Made by a program: the position numbers and the translations under genes. Positions 20,685 through 30,639 of a stretch of 64,000 nucleotides of DNA are shown piece by piece (position 1 is the first letter of the stretch; each line of letters starts with the position of its first letter). The notes beneath the pieces were generated by a model. The model saw nothing but the letters and a program-made list of their open reading frames with translations. It was not told the origin of the DNA and did no database searches. Location: positions 1-64,000 of the forward strand of contig NW_005178804.1 in the NCBI RefSeq assembly GCF_000350225.1, read 5' to 3'. Origin of the DNA: Chondrus crispus (lineage: Eukaryota; Rhodophyta; Florideophyceae; Gigartinales; Gigartinaceae).

Positions 20685-21289
20685 AGTGAACGTCCACGTT
20701 CACCATATTGGAGGAGGCAACCGTTGTAGTCCTCATTTCACCGTCGGTGCCCGTCGTTGTTCCCTTTCTGTGGCCTCGTTCCATCCTCCTGTGTGCGTTC
20801 TTTCTGGTTCCCCAGCGTGGCGGTCCCTCTTCGTACGACACAACCCCCTCGCTGTGTGCGCGGGCCCGTGTCGCCTCGTGTACGTCCTCGTTCACATGTG
20901 TTCGTAGAGGGCTGCTTGTGTATTCCAGTCGAACCCCGCTCGTACCCGGGTCCTACCTACCTGTCCTCCGGTGAGAGTCCGTCTCTCCTCCGCTTAGTCG
21001 TCCGCCTCACAGTCCGTCCGTTGCCTCCGACCTCGCCCCGCTTGTCCATCTGGGGACATGGTCGGTCCATCTGCCCCAGGGAACGCCGCACGCCACCCCG
21101 TCGCGGGAGGCGTAGCTGCTGCGCGCGAGAATGTCCAACGCGGTGCGTGGCGCGGGGCCGAGAACGTGCGAACCGCGTCGTCGCGTACGATGCCAAAGCC
21201 GACCTCCTTCACGAGCCGCACTTGTGCACAGCCCCTCGCAACATGGTGCGGTTGCAGTCCGCGCTCAGAGCGTCGCGTTCGTGCGCCGC

Positions 21290-21665
21290 GCGTTCTTCAT
21301 GTCCCCCGCCTCGGCTCCCGGATGGAGTGCGTGTTCTCGAGCACGCCCTTGATGGCGGCGCAGACCTTGTCTGTGCTCACCAGCAGGACCTCGTCGACGA
21401 GGTCGCGGCACTGGCGAGACGTTGCAATGCAGACCACAATGACGGCGACGCCGTCTGCATACGTTTCCACAGTGTCCAACCTAACGCACCCGCCCTTACA
21501 CAGGCTTCCGTATGGCTGTGGCGCCCTCCAACTCGACGTCGACGATCTTGGCGTGCGGACGTAGGCGCTTGAGGACTGTAGCGGTGCAGGCGATTAGTCC
21601 GCCGCCGACAGGTACCAAGACAACGTTGACGTTGTCGCCTTGGATAGTAGCGTACGAGCCGTGTA
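21290..21665 (-). pseudogene. Captured host gene fragment: threonine dehydratase (PLP-dependent, IlvA/Ilv1 type)
   Basis: Minus-strand translation shows NVNVVLVPVGGGLIA followed by LKRLRPHAKIVDVELEGATAI (near 21640-21510). After a frameshift near 21490 comes DTVETYADGVAV, then CRDLVDEVLLVSTDKVCAAI and the stretch ENTHSIREP (21479-21297). These match, in the right order, the PLP phosphate-binding VPVGGGG loop, the xDGVAVKR segment and the (T/S)DEICAAIKD...EDTRSIxEPAG segment of biosynthetic threonine ammonia-lyases, which turn threonine into 2-oxobutanoate for isoleucine synthesis. The N-terminal catalytic lysine region and C-terminal regulatory domain are absent, and reading frames are broken. 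It lies inside the element in sense orientation, so it is probably a captured exon, not a functional gene. Confidence 0.75.
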
Positions 21666-21779
21666 CTTTGAACCCGTTGACGGCCGTGGTGTCCCCCCGT
21701 TTCAGGTGCAGCGTGTCGCGGAGGCGGTCCGAGGGCCGGCGTGCGCGGTGCAGCTCCCGCTTCTCCTCAGTGTCCCTCG

Positions 21780-22700
21780 CTGTCGGCGGCGACGGCACGA
21801 AAATGCACGTTCCTTCTTCTCCACGGCGTCCCTCGCCGTCTGTGGCGAGGGCGATGCACGCAGCCGTTGCTCTTCCTTGGCGTCCCTCGCCGTCCGTGGC
21901 AAGGGCGCCGCACGCAACGGATGCTCTTCTCCTTGGCGCCCGTCGCAGTTGGCGACGAGGGAGAGGCACACAGCCGTTTCTCTTCCTCGGCGTCCCTCGC
22001 CGTCCATGGCGAGGTCGCAGCGCATGACGGATGATCTTCTCCTTGGCGCCCCTCGCCGTCGGCGGCAACGGCGAGGCACGCAGCCGTTGCTCTTCCTCGG
22101 CGTCCCTCGCCGTTCGTGGCGAGGGCACAGCGCGCCGTATTCGTCTTCCTTGACGCACCTCGCCGTCGGCGGCGAGGTCGCGTCGGGCAGAAGTCGTCTT
22201 CTTGTCAGCACCCCTCGCCGTCTGAGGCGAGGACGCGGCGCGCGGAAGTCGTCTTCTTGTCAGTGTCCCTCGCCGTTTGGGGCGAGCGCGCGACGAAGGC
22301 TCCGTTCCTTGGCGCCCCTCGCCGTCGGCGGCGAGGGCACACCGCCCGGCATTCGTCTTTTCGTAGGCGTCCCTCGCCGTCCGAGGCGAGGGAACGGGCA
22401 CGCGTGACGATATTCTTCCTCCGCGCCCGTCGCCGTCCGTGGCGAGGGCGCGGGCGCGCGCAGTTGCTTTTCGTAGGCGTCCCTCGCCGTTCGAGGCGAG
22501 GGCACGGGCACGCGTGACGCAGTCTTCCTCTGCGCCCCTCGCCGTCCGTGGCGAGGCCGCAGTCGCGCGTGCAGTTGCTCTTCGTAGGCGTCCCTCGCCG
22601 CCCGAGGCGAGGGCGCTGGCGCGCGGCAGTCGTCTTCCGTGGTGCCCCTCGCCATCGGCAGCGGAGGGCAGAGGGGGTCCGGGAGTACTCATCCGAAGAG
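21780..22700. repeat. Array of about 55-bp palindromic repeats in Gypsy-G2
   Basis: About sixteen units, starting near 21831, 21885, 21940, 21995, 22051, 22105, 22157, 22212, 22267, 22316, 22371 and so on. Each carries CCCTCGCC-(6 nt)-GGCGAGGG, for example arms 22481-22488 and 22495-22502 around GTTCGA. Spacers vary but keep strings such as TCTTCCTTGGCG and TCTTCTTGTCAG. The long minus-strand frame through it (21496-22830) is a by-product, rich in R, A and G. Degenerate units recur near 22975-23050. Confidence 0.8.
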
Positions 22701-24640
22701 TACGGAGGCCCCGCGACGCCGTCCTGTCAGTGTCCGTCCGACCTGTACAGCCCGCAGCGTCTACGACGCTTGCCGTGTACAGTACCCATGCGCGCGTGCG
22801 CGCGCAGGTACGGCCGTGAGCCCTTTCCAAAAATCACCCCAAAAAATGGCAAAAAATGTTTCCCGCGAAAATCAATTTTTGCCAAAAAATCACTGCACAG
22901 TCCGTGATGTGTGTGCGGCCATGCGTGGACCAAAAGTCTTTTCGCGTGCGCCGCGGGTTCCCTTATTTCCTCTTCGCGCCCCTCACCGTCGGCAACGAGG
23001 GCGCGGACGCGCGGAAATCGTCCTCTCCTTCGGGCCCCTAGCCGTCGGGACGGTTCTTTTGCCTCTTTTGTTTCCTCCGGTCGTTACTGCGGAAATCGTA
23101 CCTCACTGATCTGTGCTATGCGAGTGGGAAGCTGGCTTTTCTCGAGGATCGCCTACGGGAATTTCGTACCCGTTACTCCATCCCTCTTCGGATGGGTCTT
23201 GCGCTTCGCGACGTTTAGCCCTTCTTCTCCGATCCTCCGCGCTGCCGACGGAGCGCGGGTTCGGTTGCGCGACGAAGCCGGTGTTCCAACCGATCGAACG
23301 GCGGGTCGTACCGCCTTCTGTCGTGTGCCCGTGCGCGACGTAGGCGTGCTTCTTCTCGGCTGGTACGTTGGTCGCCCGGTCCGGTCAGCGGCGGGCGTTC
23401 GGTTGGCCCCCCTTCCTTCCTCGGAGCGGAGGAGGTCTTCCTGTCACCCACGTCACGCCCCGCGGCGTCTCTCGTCGGCGCCCCGCCTTCGGAGGTGGGG
23501 CCCGGTTGCGTCCTCCCTATGATTGTCGGCCTCGCCCAACTGGGGTCATCGTTCGGAAAGGGGGCCGTCCCCCTTTTCTCCTTCCCCGTCGTGGCATTGA
23601 ATCGCGAGAGAGGAGGCGGGACCACCGTGGGCGTCGGCGGTAACCGTGGCGCGGACGGTGCGACGATACCCGAGACGCTCGACGGGGGAAGGAGGAGGCT
23701 ACAATGCACGCTCTCCCGTGCGTCCGTCCGGTTCGGACGGGGTGCTCGCGGATCCGTACTGTGCACCCATGGCGCCCTCCCAGCACGTGTCGGGTCAGGC
23801 GTCCTGAGGCGGCCGGGCGGTGAACCGACGCGTCGCTTGGCATTGCTGTCACGCCTTCCTCCATCGGTGGGAGAGGTTGGCCGTCGAACAACTACGGGGG
23901 GTGTGTGTCTGTGTCGCCGCTTGTGAGCCTGCCGAGGGCTGTCGGGCGTGCGGTATACGGTTGCCGCCCGCCGTCCGTCTTCCCCGGGTGCTTTCCCCTC
24001 GTGATCGTACACGACGGGGGCGACGTGCCTCGGTGAGTCGGGGCTCGGGCGAGCGTCGTATCCCGCTGCGCCCTGGGCTGCGGCGTGGTACCTGAGTGTA
24101 TTCGTCTCCACGTACGCATTCGCGACAACAAGGGAACGTCAGACCGCATCGTGGGGCGTCGGCGCGTGCGGTCGCACCGGTTGTACGTTCCCCTCCTGAC
24201 TCACGCACGGGCGAGACGTAAGGCCATCTAGCGCCCTCGACAGTGGCGCTCTCTAAGGCGTCGTAGTTGGCCTTCCGGCCCCTCCGGCCGTTGTCGATCC
24301 ACGTCCCTCCTTCTCTGCCACAGCATGCTTGTTCGCGACTGCGGTTCGCGGTCCGCCTTGCCCGAATGGTGTCGTGCGTTCGACGCAAACCGCGGGGCGC
24401 GCGCAAAGCGCAACGAGGAGGTAATTATTCACAATCGGCGAGAGCGGGGGATGGGAAAGGGGTTAGTGACGGAGCGAGCGGGTTAGTAACGGAGGCTCGA
24501 ATGCGGTGCGCGTCTCCCAGCGTCTCCCGCCTTCGGCGGCGGAGGTTCGGGTTCATCTTCTATCGTTCCGCGGCCGTCCAATCCTTCCTCGATCGCGGGA
24601 GGACGGCTTGGCGGGCGTTATCCGGGGTTGCGCGGCATCC
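22701..24640. other. Gypsy-G2 internal DNA without a supported gene
   Basis: GC-rich sequence with many overlapping R/P/S/A-rich frames on both strands and no recognisable domain. I see no convincing similarity to the antisense ORF that occupies the corresponding part of G1. Confidence 0.5.
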
Positions 24641-25623
24641 GCTCGGTGCGGGTGCTTCGCTCGATCACATGTCCGCTTCCCTTCTCGGTTAGGGGGCGGA
24701 CGTGTGTACCCTCGCGCGGGTACTCGTTGTACCCTCGGGCCGCGCCGTCCGGTTTTTGCCCTTGCTGTTCGTATGGCGCACAGTACGCGAGACACGTGCT
24801 AGTGTAATTCTCCCCGTTAATTTTCCGTTCTTTTCGAGGGACGGTGGCGGTGGTGGTTTGGTGATGACGCAAGCAGTGTTGGCGCGTGGCGTGCGCCTTC
24901 GGCGTCGCTCACGTGTCACGTTCTCATTTCCCCTAATTTTCCTTATTATGGGGCATGTGCCCGCGGCGGTTTTGAAGCGTCTCGCGTTGATGTGCGCATC
25001 TCGGTGCTTCCCGATCGGGTTGTCCTTGCTTACCCCCCCTTCCTTGGGCATCTTTGCGCGTGTTACGGCGAGCGCAGCTCCACTCGCGGGGCCTCCGCCT
25101 GCGGGCTCGGCGCCGTTCCTCGCCCCACCGTCGGGTTAGCTGGCCCGAATGCGGCTTGAGGGCTATATAGGGGCGTACGTCTTCTGCGATCTGCCGACAC
25201 GAGCGGCCGGCATTTCGGTCACCCGCGCGGCTCGCTGACGTGCTCCGGGAGAGGCGAGGGATTCGGATCCCTTGTGATCAGGCCGGAGCGTGAGTGGGCT
25301 CGCGTTTCGGCAGTCCTGTGTAACCATCGGAGGACTCGGTGTCCTCCCCCATTAATTGCCCTACTGCGAGCGATCGCCTTCACGTCGTACGTGTTGCCTC
25401 TTCTCCGACTTCGAGTCTGCGGCGGTGTTCCGCCGTCAGGTAGCTTGACTGTCGGTACGTCTCGGCGTCATCGCGGCCTCTCGTATCTGTCTTGTGCGTC
25501 AATACGTCTTGACGTCTGGCTTCGTCCCATGCTGTGACCCTCCGATAGAGACAGCCGTCTTCTCGCGCATCCCCTTTCAGTCTGCTCGTGCAGGCTGACG
25601 TTAATCCCCGAAGGAGCGGTTGA
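24641..25623 (-). other. Conserved non-coding start of the Gypsy-G extra segment (G2 copy)
   Basis: On the minus strand, from just after the pol stop (CCCTCAACCGCTCCTTCG) to about 24640, this aligns with 57485-58330 of G1. Shared strings include GTCAGCCTGCACGA versus CCAGCCTGCACGA, TATCGGAGGGTCACAGC and ACACGTCCGCCCCCT. No frame is conserved, so it looks untranslated. Confidence 0.65.
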
Positions 25624-25637
25624 GGGCCCCCTCCTCA
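25624..25637 (-). other. Gypsy-G2 internal polypurine tract
   Basis: TTGAGGAGGGGGCC on the minus strand lies at the end of pol, just before the extra segment. It is the same tract as at the 3' LTR. Confidence 0.65.
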
Positions 25638-26310
25638 AGCGTGAATGTCCGCGTCCGCGTCTGAAGTGAGGTCTCTGCCCGTGCGTCTCCGGAGGCGTTG
25701 GGCGTAACGAGACACCAACTCCTCCGGGACGTGGGTCCGCGCGGTCCAGGTGGGCGTGTCGTAATCCGCCCACTTGATGAGGAACTCCGTAGTTCCGTCC
25801 TCCATGGCTCGGTGTTTTAGTAGCCGTTCGACGGCATACTGCGTACCTGCGGTGACCTTGTCGGCAAGGTCACGCGGGGTGGTCGTACTCGCTCGTGGCA
25901 CGTCCGTCAGAGGAGGCCCGTACACGCAGCGGTCGGCGGAGACGCGTTCAGTGACCCCATCACGATCGATCGTGATGGTTCGGCGGTCGTTGGCGAGCAC
26001 GCGGTAGGGTCCGACTGCGGGCGAGGCGAGTTTGTAAGACATCTTTGCCCCATCGGTAGGGTTCAGGTAGACATAATTACCTGACTTGAGACGCGTGCAG
26101 TGCCCTCCGTCGGCGGCGGGCACTTGGCCGGGGGTCGTCCGTACCGATCTCTGCCTTCTCGACGGGTGCCCTCTCTGCGGAACTAGGTCGGCTAGCTCCT
26201 GCCTCCCCGACTAAATCGTTCAAGTCGGTGAGATGTAGTGCATGTGCGATCCCCTCGGCGACACGGCGTTCGGTAGGATCTTCGGGGCGTGTTGCATCGG
26301 CACACGCCTG
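25635..26310 (-). pseudogene. Gypsy-G2 pol remnant: protease tail joined to integrase C-terminus and chromodomain
   Basis: The frame at 26328-26077 contains VAEGIAHALHLTDLNDLVG, matching the protease C-terminal region of G1 (near 54005). Directly after it the frame 26123-25635 holds the integrase tail (YVYLNPTDGAK, GPYRVLANDRRTITIDRDGV) and the chromodomain (YAVERLLKHRAMEDG and FLIKWADYDTPTW). About 3 kb encoding RT, RNase H and the integrase core are missing. The perfect 22-bp palindrome at 25957-25978 is kept. Confidence 0.85.
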
Positions 26311-26352
26311 ACGCTCTATCTTGTGCACGGGGCTTACGGAAGCCCAGTGCCT

Positions 26353-28252
26353 TCACGGTCGGTCCGTGGCATCTGACCTACGGAGGTCAGGGTGTCTTCT
26401 CTTTCGGTAACACGCGCCGGGCTTACGGAAGCTTGGGCGCCTTCGCGTTCTTCGCGGATGGTGGTCGCCACCGGACCCACGGGGTTCTCGGTGGCTTCTT
26501 GTGGGGTGCGCCTCCTCATCGGTGAGGTGGGGCACGCGAGGCGGAGCGCCTCCTCCATCTCGATGCGAAATGTCGAGCTCCGCAACCCGGTGGTCCATAC
26601 CACCGGGCGCCCTTGGAGTGTGACCGTACGCGGTAGCGAAGCGTGCGGTCGACCTTGATGACGTTGGCGTGGTAGGTTGGCCTCCCACGGGCTTGTAGCC
26701 TCGCGTAATGAGGACAGGGTCGGCCTGCCACTCATCTTCTCCTATGTGGAGGGATGGCGCAGGCGAACTTGTCGCATGCGACCTCGGGGTTCGATTCCCC
26801 CTCGCTGCCGGTTTCGGATCCGGCAGCGGCGAACCGCGCAGAGCGCGGCACGTTTTGCCTCCCGCCGTCGCGATACGGCGGATCGTTGGAAGGTCTGTCT
26901 TCTGTTGTCCGGGCAATAGTTGGACCGTCTCAGCCACTGCGGCCCGGGTCGCAGGGGCTAGTCCGCTTACGAATTCGTGTAGCGTACGGACGTCTACCGG
27001 ACCGGTTTGCGCGGTGAGATCCACCGGCTGATAGCCGCCGCAGCGGGGATCGAAAGAGAGAATCGGTTCTCTTGATCCGCGGTCGGTATCTCCGCGTCTT
27101 TTGTCGTCCACGAACGGTACGCGTGTCATTTGCCGCATGTCTCCGGCGACATGCGGCAGAGCTTGGGTCTCGGACCGAAATTCGCGTCCGTCTTGGGGCT
27201 TCGCTGCCCAGTGGCCCGACTGGTGTTGGCACCAGTCGGGCTCTCTTCATGCGCGTCGGGCGCGTTTGGAGGTACAGTGGCACCGGGCCCTCTCGGGGGG
27301 GCTCCGGGCGACCTTTCGGCCGATGCCTGTTCCATCTTACGAACGCCCCTAACGGGGTGACGGGTAGTGTACGTACGTCTACCGGACCGGGGTGCGCGAT
27401 GTAATCCACCGGCGGGTAGCCGCCCCAGCGAGGATCGACGGAGAACGTGGGTTCTCCGGATCCGCGAGCGGCTCCTCTACGGTCCTGGTCGTGCCCGTAC
27501 GGTACCTGTCGCAACTGCCGCATGCTTCTGGGGCATGCGGCAGAGCTTTAGTCTCGGACGCGAAATTCGCGTCGGCCGTTGGTTTGATATATTCCGCGCG
27601 AGGACTGGTAACGGCACCAGTCGGAGGCCACTCCTGCGCATCGGACGCGGCCGGAGGAACAGTGGCACTGGGCCCTCTCGAAGGGGCTCTGGGCGACCTT
27701 ACGGCCGAGTTCTGTTCTAACTCACGAGCGCGCCGGCGCGTCGAGTTGAGTTCCGCAGCCGTATGCGCGAACGCTCCCATCTGTTCGGCAGATGGGAAGG
27801 CTGCGGGTTTCGTCGTACTCCGGAGTTCGTACTCGCGGGTCGATCTGCAACGTCCGCCGTAGGGTAATCGATGCGTGCGTCGTCGACCAACACTAGACGG
27901 AGTGCAAGTGGTCGCCGAGCGCGCGCAGATTCTCCAAGGACTGAATCACGTGCTCAAACCTGCCTTCAAGGAGGGAGCGCAACTCGCCCCTACTGCGGGC
28001 GTAGACGTGATCGGTCACGTCGATACGAAGGGATGTCCGGACATCCTACATATACCCCGTGATGCGTTCGTACATCGCGCGAGCGCGTCCTTCTGAGTAG
28101 TCCAGCGACGGTTCGCGGTCTCGAGGACCTGCGGCGCCGTCGCCAGGTAGAAAGCGTAGCGCAGACGCCCGCACATCGGCCGGTGCGGAGTGGACCGAGG
28201 GTTCGGACCCAACGATTATCTCGACGAGTACGGACGCGGAGGAAAGCGGCAA
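26353..28252 (-). pseudogene. Gypsy-G2 gag remnant with tandem duplication and core deletion
   Basis: Minus-strand pieces match G1 Gag: GPRDREPSLDYSE (near 28110), then a segment present twice, at about 27725-27380 and 27335-27000 (SPRAPSRGPSATVPP...DANFASETKALPHAP versus SPGAPPRGPGATVPP...DANFGPRPKLCRMSP). After the second copy the sequence jumps from VDVRTL to FVSGLAPATRAAVAETVQLLPG, so the roughly 200-residue Gag core of G1 is deleted. A one-frame join ELDISHRDGGGAPPRVPHLTDEEA (near 26560-26520) shows the ancestral frame that G1 has lost. Frameshifts separate the pieces. Confidence 0.82.
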
Positions 28253-28296
28253 CCTTCTCAGAATGATCTTCGGAGTCTTCTAGGTCGGGAGACCAC

Positions 28297-28882
28297 TGTA
28301 GCATAAACACCCCAACGTCGAGGGGGTGTATGCACAGTCCTGCTAGACCCTGATCGGAGAAGGGAAGCAACCCCAGCTAACGGAACCGGGCGAGCCCGGG
28401 TAGCGGTGGTAGAGCCGGTACGGTCGGGGACGCGCGCACGCGCGGGCCGATCTACGCCTCGACGCCCCGGCGCAGCGCTGGGTGACGTACCAGCGCTGAC
28501 GGGCGGAGGCGGATCTAGACTCGCTGGCGTGCTCCTGCGTCCCCTGCCCGCTCGGCTCCTAACTAGATACGGGCTAGTGGGAACCCATTCTAGAATAAGC
28601 GGGGCGAGCTTGACCAGAGGCTTGGGTTCTGGACAATCTCGTGCTTGTCCTTCCCCTCCGCCGCCGGCCTGCCCTAGTATTTAATGTACAAGTTAGTCTA
28701 TCATACTACAGTACAGTACGGACCGTACTGTAGAGCTACTGTAGTCAGCGCGGGTCGTCCTGCACTCCCGTACTGTCGGTCATCGGGGCTGACAGTACAC
28801 GTGTGGTACACGTATGATACACATGGGGCACACGTGTGTGATCTAATCTAAATCTAGTTCCACGGGATGGGGTTATACTACA
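28297..28882 (-). repeat. Gypsy-G2 5' LTR
   Basis: 586 bp, TGTAG...CTACA. The adjacent primer-site-like GTGGTCTCCC (minus strand, 28296-28287) is the same in G1. Confidence 0.9.
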
Positions 28883-29379
28883 GGAACTTCATGAGTATAG
28901 CGACGCAGATTGGGCGGATGCCTTGAATCACGAAAATCAACGAGTGGGTATGTGTTCAAGCTTTGTGATGGCCCTATCAGTTGGGCTTCCCGGAAACAAA
29001 CAGTACTTTCCAGCACACTGGTGAGGCAGAATACATCGCACTCAGTGAAGCATGCAAAGAGGCCGCGTGGCTTCGACGCTTCCATGATGTACGATGTACT
29101 TGGTGCGAATTGAGATCCAACAATTTGCGTTGGATGTGACAACGCGGGTACGATTGCGTTTACTCAGAGCGAATCTACGAATCGTCGGAACAAGCACATT
29201 GATATTACGTATCATTTTGTTCGAGATGCGGTGCAGCGAAAACTGGTCACATTGTACCATTGTCCGACAACAGAAATGCCAGCCGATATGCTGACCAAAC
29301 CACTTGGTGGCGTGCTGTTTGAAAAGTTCGTGGGCATGGTTGGACATTCCGAGTGCAAAGCTGCCCAAAGCATGTGATC
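28883..29379 (+). pseudogene. Copia-X fragment: RNase H end of pol
   Basis: From GGAACTTCATGAGTATAGCG (compare 2417) to the stop codon before the polypurine tract, with a base loss near 28910, an altered stretch near 29008-29022 and other frame changes. It keeps SDADWADALNHENQ-like remnants and TKPLGG. It begins abruptly at the G2 LTR. Confidence 0.85.
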
Positions 29380-29388
29380 GAGGGGAGG

Positions 29389-30639
29389 TATTGAAAATGT
29401 GCGACCACATGCTGTTATCTGGAAAGTGCAAAATCGAGTGACACGTGTACATGACTCGACGGTCCGGACCCTCACCCCATATCACCACATGACACGTGTA
29501 AAGTCTCAGATTTTGGGGTTCTGGGGACGAAAGTGGACTTTTGGAGGGTTATGCAAATTTGCATAAATGCCGAGAATTTGCATTTGGCCCGAACCGTTAT
29601 AGGGCTACACAGGCAATACTGCAAATCTATTGGGTGTCGGTTCGAATGCTGCAATTCTATTGGTCTGTTATTGTCCACTTATATGCAGTCATGCTGGTGA
29701 TATATCTTGAATGATCGGTATACGTTTTAATTTCATCATTTCGGGGGTTTCAAGTTGTTCACCATGGTTGTAATGGGTAATTACTTGTGGCCTTGGCGCT
29801 GGACACTTGTGTGCGGTGTACACATGTACACATCGCCAGGTTGCTGCGTGTACGTACACTTGTACACGTCGCCTACATACGGTCCGGCGCGTGTCCGAGC
29901 ACAGTACATGTGAATTAAAAGTACAACAAGTATTTCTCGCAAGAGACATGTACTTACGTGAGTATTCAGTGTACGCGTCACGCTGTATGCGACCCTTGCA
30001 TCAGCATGCGCCGGTGTACTACACTCTCGTCAGCATGCCACGTTGTACTGTGCTCTCGTTATGGTGCGCCGTTGGATGCAAGTTGATGACAGTACTCGTG
30101 TGATTCACATCGGATATCACGTGAGATGTGTAGAAAGTCTGGATGCACATTGTTGCTATCCATGATAGTTGTCTGGCAGTGTGTACCGAAATTAGTAAGG
30201 TACGAAACAAGGGCATGTATGGGGACTGAGATAAGACAGGACTTTGCGCTGTTGGAAATAGAGAGATGCCAAGTTGTTCATTGTGCAAGAATATATTCTG
30301 TCATGTCTGGATGCAGATTAGTAAGGTGTGAAACGATTGCATGCATAGGGCCATGGTTTACAGTCACTCGAAATGTGTAGAAACTGTTGTGCACTGATAG
30401 TAAATAGTCAATTCGTAAGGTGGAAATAGAACAGTGTGGACGGGCCAGAAGAGGACCGCGCTTGGTCGCGCATATGGTGAGTACGGTTTACCAGGTGCCA
30501 AAGTAATGGGATAGTGTGACACTCAAAGTGTATAAGTATCGCCGAAAGACGGCTCCAAGTAAACCTCGGAACCAACTCCTTCACTCACACATATCAACCT
30601 GCCCTCCTTCTTTCCCTTGCCCCTCCGAACTTACCATTA
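29389..30639 (+). repeat. Copia-X LTR, subtype 2
   Basis: 1,251 bp, TATTGAAAATG...TTACCATTA, after the polypurine tract of the preceding fragment. It is followed directly by inverted Copia-X pol with no primer site. Confidence 0.9.

Larger units (their letters stand above)
20083..28882 (-). mobile_element. Gypsy-G2: internally deleted chromovirus copy
   Basis: Two 586-bp LTRs with TGTAG...CTACA ends (about ten differences by eye) bound 7.6 kb. On the minus strand: LTR 28882-28297, primer-site-like GTGGTCTCCC, a broken gag missing its core, a protease tail fused to the chromodomain end of pol (RT, RNase H and integrase core missing), a polypurine tract, a 4.9-kb extra segment, a second polypurine tract, LTR 20668-20083. 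The flanks differ (Copia-Y pol ending CCAGT on the left; Copia-X pol starting GGAAC on the right), so no target duplication survives. It could move only with enzymes from a complete copy such as G1. Confidence 0.9.

Noticed and set aside
20757-21572. 271-codon plus-strand ORF in Gypsy-G2
   Set aside because: R/P/S-rich frame opposite the threonine dehydratase fragment, without motifs.
21780-22700. CRISPR-like array
   Set aside because: Regular palindromic repeats, but the spacers are related to one another, the array is inside a eukaryotic retrotransposon, and there are no cas genes.
21496-22830. 444-codon minus-strand ORF
   Set aside because: Mostly translation of the GC-rich palindromic array; only its C-terminal end is meaningful, as the threonine dehydratase fragment.
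23215-24111. 298-codon minus-strand ORF in Gypsy-G2
   Set aside because: Low-complexity R/P/T/G composition typical of open frames in very GC-rich DNA; no counterpart in G1.
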